A program made the translations under genes and the position numbers. This document shows positions 12,353 through 16,479 of a stretch of DNA of 16,479 nt, in pieces. The stretch comes from Candidatus Anoxychlamydiales bacterium. GTDB lineage: Bacteria > Chlamydiota > Chlamydiia > Chlamydiales > SM23-39. How positions within the stretch are numbered: the first letter of the stretch is position 1; the number at the start of each line of letters is the position of its first letter. Below the pieces are notes generated by a model. The model had not been told where the DNA came from, made no database searches, and saw only the letters and a list, made by a program, of their open reading frames with translations. The stretch is from positions 1-16,479 of the forward strand of contig JAAKFW010000009.1 in NCBI GenBank assembly GCA_011064905.1, read 5' to 3'.

Positions 12353-13447
12353 TTGTCTTATATGGTTTAAATGAGATTCTTTTTTATTCCCATTGATTTT
12401 TATATCAGCGATGATGGGCAGATGATCTGATGCTATTTTTGCATTTTCATAAATATAGCCATGAATTATTCTTGCTCTATATCCTGCAAATATATAATCG
12501 ATCTTCTCTTTTGGGTCATCAGATGGATAGCTGTAATATCTTTTATGCTTCAAAGAGAGTTTTAAAGGAGCTGATTCTTTAAACCCTAGATGCAGTATTG
12601 TAGGGATTGTAGTTTCATTTTGTAAATCGAAAGATTTTTTATCTACAAACCAGGGGGCATCTTGAAGATATAAGCCATCTTTTGTTGATGCTGATGGTGC
12701 GATAGAGTTGAAATCTCCTCCGATTATTGTAGGAGTGTTTTTATCTCTTAGCCAGAGTTTTTTAATTTTTTGAATTTGCAGTTCTCTTTCATTTTGAGAC
12801 CAAGGATCTAAATGTAGATTTATTAGGTTAATTTTTTTGCCACGTAAGTTAATTACACATTTTTGAGCTCCATGTGGATCATATAGCCATTTTGTGAAAA
12901 ATGGCATGTACTTAGCATAATCAAATACAATAGCCTCGCTATACTCTATTGGATACTTTGATAATATTGCTTGGCCGTGTGCAATTTTCCCAAAAACCTT
13001 ATGAAAATTTATATGAACTTTTCCTTTTAAAGTTGTGGCTTTAGATAAATAGTTATACCCAGCTTTTGTAGCTAAAAAGCTTGCTTGATCAATATAATGA
13101 GATCTTTTAGAAAGAGAATCTACCTCTTGGAGTAAAACTATATCAGCATCTATATCTCTTAAAATTTGAGCAATTTTATCCAATCTTTTTACATAACTAG
13201 CTTTATCGATATAGGGAGAGTCTGTTGCGAGGCCAATACCGAAATGAATATTGTAAGATGCAACTTTAAAAATAAATGATTTTGAATTATCTCTGTCATT
13301 TTTAATAACATTTAAAACCGTTATTTCAGGATTGGATCTTTTAGGAAGACCGGGACTTTCATTCCACCAAAGAAAAATAAAGAAAAGAAAAAGGATAGTT
13401 GAAAAACAAGATAATAACAGAAAAAATAATAATCTTGTCTTTTTCAT
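12341..13447 (-). CDS. Endonuclease/exonuclease/phosphatase (EEP) family hydrolase, membrane-anchored
   Basis: This 368-residue protein starts with a basic MKKTR and a long hydrophobic segment (5-28), a signal peptide or anchor that places the enzyme outside the cytoplasm. The EEP (exonuclease III/DNase I/sphingomyelinase) fold follows with its catalytic residues: SYNIH (Asn66), LLQEVD (Glu108), LHLD (His212), GGDFNS (Asp245, Asn247), IDYIF (Asp317) and SDHLP (Asp341, His342). These metal-dependent phosphodiesterases cut DNA, inositol phosphates or phospholipids; the sequence does not reveal which. In an intracellular bacterium, an exported EEP enzyme could act on host lipids or nucleic acids, which is speculation. 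AGGGG four bases before the ATG supports this start rather than the upstream in-frame ATG at 13480. Confidence 0.85.
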   Translation of the reverse strand: MKKTRLLFFLLLSCFSTILFLFFIFLWWNESPGLPKRSNPEITVLNVIKNDRDNSKSFIFKVASYNIHFGIGLATDSPYIDKASYVKRLDKIAQILRDIDADIVLLQEVDSLSKRSHYIDQASFLATKAGYNYLSKATTLKGKVHINFHKVFGKIAHGQAILSKYPIEYSEAIVFDYAKYMPFFTKWLYDPHGAQKCVINLRGKKINLINLHLDPWSQNERELQIQKIKKLWLRDKNTPTIIGGDFNSIAPSASTKDGLYLQDAPWFVDKKSFDLQNETTIPTILHLGFKESAPLKLSLKHKRYYSYPSDDPKEKIDYIFAGYRARIIHGYIYENAKIASDHLPIIADIKINGNKKESHLNHIRQLAR

Positions 13448-13539
13448 TATGCCCCTATTATTTTTTAATAATAAAAACAAAAAATATCTGCAACAAAATA
13501 ACTTAAAACTGAAAAGAATTTAGATTGACTTTTAAGGTT

Positions 13540-13553
13540 TTTCTATATAGAAA
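13540..13553. promoter_or_regulatory. 14-bp palindrome before the glycosyltransferase-like gene
   Basis: TTTCTATATAGAAA is a perfect palindrome about 25 bp before the ATG at 13579. It sits just after TTGACT (13525-13530), a -35-like hexamer, and overlaps the position where a -10 would be. An operator overlapping a promoter is a plausible reading, but A/T-rich DNA yields such palindromes by chance. Confidence 0.3.
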
Positions 13554-13578
13554 TAATATAAAGTAAAGGTTAGGCTTA

Positions 13579-14865
13579 ATGGAAAGAACCCCAAAAAAAG
13601 TAAATTATCTAATTATTACAGCATCAGGTGGAGCTGGAAATTTGCATGGAGCTAAAGCTCAAAAGCAGATATTAGAAAAAAACGATCCAAACGCAAATGT
13701 AATCACAAAAGATTTTATGTTAGACTGGCTAGGTGTGCTTATGGGTAACTTTGGAGTATATGCTTGGAATACTGCTCAAAAGAAAGGAAGCGTAAGGCTT
13801 CAAAAGTTTTTGGGAAATGGGATAAGGATTTTAAATATTATATTTTGGCCTAGAATATTTTTTTCAGCTTACCAAGACCTATTAAAGTATGACATTGACT
13901 TTGTTTTTCATATGCAGGCTTTGGGAGCGCCGGCAATTCTAAAAGCAATAAGACTATATAATAGAGTAAAAAAGAAAAAAGTTGAGTTAAAAATAATTTT
14001 TACAGATCTTCCAGCTTGTAAGTCTACTCATTATTTCAAGCCTATCAGAAGACTCTCAAAAAAGGATAAAAAATATCTTTTGATTTCTTCGATTAAACCT
14101 CCTTTAAAAAAAGATCAAACAGAAGAGGAGTTTTGGAATGAAAACTGCAGAATTTCCATGGATAGGGTCTGCTACGATCCATATCCAGTAAGAGAGAGTT
14201 TTTATAAATTAGAAAATAAAAAAAGAGAAAATATTGATTATAAAATTAATATAAATTTCTCAAATGATCTTGAGGGGAAATTAATAGAAGAGATGTCTAA
14301 AAAAGGAAACTCTCATTTTATTAAAAACGAATCTTCTATTGAATATACAATTAAGCCTAAAGATTTTTTAATAACGATTATTTTGGGATCAAAACCTTGC
14401 TTTAAAGCTATCTATAAATATATTTATGATCTAACTCAGTTTATGAAAAAGAACTCAATCAAAAAAAATATAATAATTTTCCCATATTGCTCTGCTACCA
14501 AAGATCCTGTAATTAAAAAACTTCATAAAATGATTATGAAGATAGATGAGTTTCCAAGTAATTTAACTATAGCAGCTATGTCTTTCCAAAAGGAAGATGT
14601 TATAGCAGCTATATATTTTAGAAGTGATCTGACAATAACAAAAAGCGCAGGTCAAACAGCTATGGAACTTATGAAAGTCTCAAAAGCAAAATTCTTTGTT
14701 CATACAGAGTGTAATTTAAAAGTTTCAGAAACAACAAACGAAAAGCTTTTAAAGGGCATTCCTGTTTGGGAATCGGGAATAGCAATCTTTATGCAAGAAA
14801 AAATGAAAGCTCAGTTAATAAATCCAAAATCATTTATTGATGTTTGCAAAGAGTATTTTGCTTAA
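13579..14865 (+). CDS. GT-B glycosyltransferase-like protein (MGDG synthase/MurG-like)
   Basis: This 428-residue protein begins with a GT-B type N-terminal loop, LIITASGGAGNLHGAKA (11-27), comparable to the S-x-G-x-GH opening of MGDG synthase and MurG-like transferases; the usual His is replaced by an Asn-Leu-His turn. The C-terminal domain has FRSDLTITKSAGQTAMEL (about 345-362), like the donor-sugar binding site of the same fold. The middle is lysine-rich with FWPRIFFSAYQDLL. It may transfer a sugar to a lipid or envelope component, but donor and acceptor are unknown. I associate proteins of this look with Chlamydiae and other intracellular bacteria. A weak AGG precedes the ATG. Its stop overlaps the convergent gene by four bases. 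Confidence 0.6.
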   Translation: MERTPKKVNYLIITASGGAGNLHGAKAQKQILEKNDPNANVITKDFMLDWLGVLMGNFGVYAWNTAQKKGSVRLQKFLGNGIRILNIIFWPRIFFSAYQDLLKYDIDFVFHMQALGAPAILKAIRLYNRVKKKKVELKIIFTDLPACKSTHYFKPIRRLSKKDKKYLLISSIKPPLKKDQTEEEFWNENCRISMDRVCYDPYPVRESFYKLENKKRENIDYKININFSNDLEGKLIEEMSKKGNSHFIKNESSIEYTIKPKDFLITIILGSKPCFKAIYKYIYDLTQFMKKNSIKKNIIIFPYCSATKDPVIKKLHKMIMKIDEFPSNLTIAAMSFQKEDVIAAIYFRSDLTITKSAGQTAMELMKVSKAKFFVHTECNLKVSETTNEKLLKGIPVWESGIAIFMQEKMKAQLINPKSFIDVCKEYFA

Positions 14866-15425
14866 TAATTAATTAAAAATCTTAAAAGACCTTCCCAATC
14901 TCTATTGACAATATATGGTTTTATTTTATCAACAGATATGCCGAGTTCATTTGCAAAATCATCAAGATACATAACAAGTCTATTTCTTAGATCATAGATA
15001 TCCATTGTTTGAGCATAGTCCTTAACAAACTTGGTTCTTATAAAATAGTCGTCAAAAATCACTGCCATATGCCCTTTTAATTCAGGGTGAGAGAAGATAT
15101 AGCCTACGAATCTAAAAGGATGAATATATCTAAGTTCATCTCCCATTTTTGTTAACCTTTTCTCATGATGTAAAAGAAGAGCTATTTTTCCATTAATACC
15201 CAAGGTAGTAATCAAATCGTCTATTTTTTTTTCATCTTCAAACGTTCTTGGTAGTTCTTGATATGAAACTTGTTTTTCGTTTTTCGGAGGTAGTTTTACA
15301 ATGGCAGAGAGTATTCCTGCTTTTGAAAAAGCGAGATGATATTTAATACTTTGATTATAGATAGTTTTTTCTTCAATAATTTGATGTTTTTGAATATCTT
15401 GAATGTTTGCATCCATTGGTAACAT
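14862..15425 (-). CDS. Conserved hypothetical protein, probably lineage-specific
   Basis: I do not recognise a function for this 187-residue protein. It has no signal peptide or membrane segment, so it is likely cytoplasmic or secreted without a Sec signal. It opens MLPMDANIQDIQKH, then a strand-rich region (KYHLAFSKAGILSAIVKLP), and a mixed helical C-terminal half containing LRYIHPFRFVGYIFSHPELKG split by charged turns, then IFDDYFIRTKFV and YLDDFANELG. GGAG five bases before the ATG supports the start. It points toward the glycosyltransferase-like gene and overlaps its stop by four bases. The HPFRFVGYIF and DYF blocks look like a conserved family, perhaps restricted to Chlamydiae. Confidence 0.7.
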   Translation of the reverse strand: MLPMDANIQDIQKHQIIEEKTIYNQSIKYHLAFSKAGILSAIVKLPPKNEKQVSYQELPRTFEDEKKIDDLITTLGINGKIALLLHHEKRLTKMGDELRYIHPFRFVGYIFSHPELKGHMAVIFDDYFIRTKFVKDYAQTMDIYDLRNRLVMYLDDFANELGISVDKIKPYIVNRDWEGLLRFLINY

Positions 15426-15511
15426 AATAACTCCAATTTTTTTTAAGTAGATAGCTAACTCTAGCTTACTATATAATTATAAAAAAGTGAAAATTAAAAA
15501 AAAAGATTTGA

Positions 15512-16381
15512 GTGAAATTTTTTAAGTTATGCATTAAAACTCTTTTTATGGTTGCTTTGATTTTAGGCTTCTCAAAGTCTTGGCAGCTAATAACAGATGG
15601 TTTTAGAATAGACAAAATCAATTCATCTTTACCTAAAAAGGCTTTTTCAAATGATGTAATTGATCCTGAAATAAGTAAGATATTTGATCAAAAATTCAAA
15701 TACCTATCTAAGGGCTGTCAAACCTATGTATTTAAAAGTTTAGATGATAACTATGTTATAAAATTTATAAGATACCATAGGTATAAAATACCTCTATGGC
15801 TAAGGGTTTGTACGTTTTTTGATGTCTATCGAAATAAAAGACTTTGTTACAAAGATAAATTATTAAAAGACTCGTTAAAAAGCTATGAGATTGCATCTAA
15901 TTTTTTAAAAGACGAAACAGCGATAATCTATGTGCATCTTGATAAAACTAATAATATAAATAAAAAAATTGAGCTCAAAGATAGGCTTGGCAAAAAATAT
16001 TTAGTTGATTTAGATATAAAAGGTTTTGTTATCCAAAAGAAAGTAAAAACTTTTGAAGATATCTTGATGCAACATAAAAATGATGAAATTGAGCTAAAAA
16101 AGCTTGCTAACTCTTTTTTATATACTACACGATCGATCTATAAAAAGGGGTTTATCAACGATGATTATAATTGTGTGAAAAACTCTGGTTTTATAGATGG
16201 AAAGGTCATTCACTCAGATGTTGGTAGTTTTCTTCCAAAAGAAAATTTAATGGCAAAAGAAAATTTTGAAAAAGAGTTTTTTAGATTTGTTAGATATTTT
16301 AAAAAATGGTCAGATAAAAATGCGCCATTTTTATCATCGCATTTAGATGAAAAAATAAAAAAGATGTCTCAAACCCTATAA
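15512..16381 (+). CDS. Membrane-anchored atypical kinase-like protein, chlamydial type
   Basis: The protein has 289 residues and starts at GTG. Residues 4-21 are hydrophobic, a signal anchor. A kinase-like region follows: LSKGCQTYVF (65-74) resembles a glycine loop, YVIKFI supplies a strand-3 lysine (Lys84), INDDYNCVKN (215-224) stands where the catalytic loop would be, and HSDVGSF (Asp236, Gly238) resembles the metal-binding DFG. The HRD motif is absent, so this is a divergent kinase, perhaps acting on small molecules, or a pseudokinase. Blocks such as RYHRYKIPLWLR and the D-D-x-N pattern recall a multi-copy family of chlamydial hypotheticals. No good ribosome site precedes the GTG. The last bases of the window follow with no clear partner gene. 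Confidence 0.65.
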   Translation: MKFFKLCIKTLFMVALILGFSKSWQLITDGFRIDKINSSLPKKAFSNDVIDPEISKIFDQKFKYLSKGCQTYVFKSLDDNYVIKFIRYHRYKIPLWLRVCTFFDVYRNKRLCYKDKLLKDSLKSYEIASNFLKDETAIIYVHLDKTNNINKKIELKDRLGKKYLVDLDIKGFVIQKKVKTFEDILMQHKNDEIELKKLANSFLYTTRSIYKKGFINDDYNCVKNSGFIDGKVIHSDVGSFLPKENLMAKENFEKEFFRFVRYFKKWSDKNAPFLSSHLDEKIKKMSQTL

Positions 16382-16479
16382 GAGGCAATTGCGATGTTAA
16401 ATTTTCATAGAGGATAATTCTCTCAAAAAAACTTTTTTACCCCAAGAAGAAAAATCTGCTCTCTATGAGGAAATTTGAA
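16382..16479. other. Window end: weak hairpin and no assignable gene
   Basis: AGAGGA-TAA-TTCTCT (16409-16423) can form a six-pair hairpin and is followed by A- and T-runs, so it might end the kinase-like transcript, though the T-run comes several bases late. A + strand frame without an ATG reads SLKKTFLPQEEKSALYEEI before a TGA at 16476-16478 and could be a degraded gene. An ATG at 16465 stays open to the window edge but has no ribosome site. Confidence 0.25.

Noticed and set aside
16404..16478. Possible degraded gene at the right edge
   Set aside because: No start codon and too little sequence before the window ends to support a call.
1..16479. CRISPR array or tandem repeats
   Set aside because: I saw no regularly spaced direct repeats beyond the short half-sites at the left end.

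Overview
The window is a strongly AT-rich bacterial chromosome segment. The best guess is an environmental (amoeba- or arthropod-associated) member of the Chlamydiota. Three gene types point that way: a membrane-anchored kinase-like protein at the right end (15512-16381), a GT-B glycosyltransferase-like protein (13579-14865) and the small protein between them, all of which resemble families I associate with chlamydiae. The low GC and weak Shine-Dalgarno signals agree. No rRNA, tRNA or ribosomal protein gene is present to settle the phylum, so treat this as a moderate-confidence inference.

Left part, about 1-5010: a compact defence island, all genes on the + strand. It opens with repeated AATATACC/GGTATATT half-sites in front of a small XRE/Cro-type regulator (77-280). 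A complete HpaII-like restriction-modification cassette follows: C5-cytosine methyltransferase (358-1287), HpaII-family endonuclease (1268-2326, overlapping it) and a Vsr T:G mismatch nickase (2330-2758). After an 82-bp gap with a good promoter candidate comes a two-gene type I CBASS: a CD-NTase (2841-3746) and a CapV-like patatin phospholipase (3743-4699), overlapping by four bases. The two layers are complementary. The R-M system cuts unmodified DNA at what is probably CCGG, and the CBASS would make a cyclic nucleotide on infection and activate a membrane-degrading phospholipase. The island ends in a 456-bp stretch with two mobile-element remnants on opposite strands and one hairpin terminator.

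Middle, 5156-8828: an SNF2-family helicase of the bacterial type, followed by its usual partner, a SWIM zinc-finger protein with a C-terminal helix-turn-helix. A short, GC-richer element of unknown origin (about 8906-8977) separates this pair from the next block.

8993-10734, minus strand: a likely operon of SlyD-like FKBP peptidyl-prolyl isomerase, unknown membrane-anchored protein, CrcB fluoride channel and DUF190 protein. 10884-12352, plus strand: a lipoprotein of unknown function and a DUF1761 membrane protein. 12341-13447, minus strand: a membrane-anchored endonuclease/exonuclease/phosphatase-family hydrolase whose 3' end overlaps the DUF1761 gene. 13579-16381: the glycosyltransferase-like gene, a convergent conserved hypothetical that overlaps it by four bases, and the kinase-like gene. 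This right half looks like ordinary lineage-specific chromosome.

The part most worth follow-up is the island: its operator array, whether the R-M controller also reaches the CBASS promoter, and the mobile remnants at its edge. Every gene in it belongs to a known family. I see no clearly new enzyme class.
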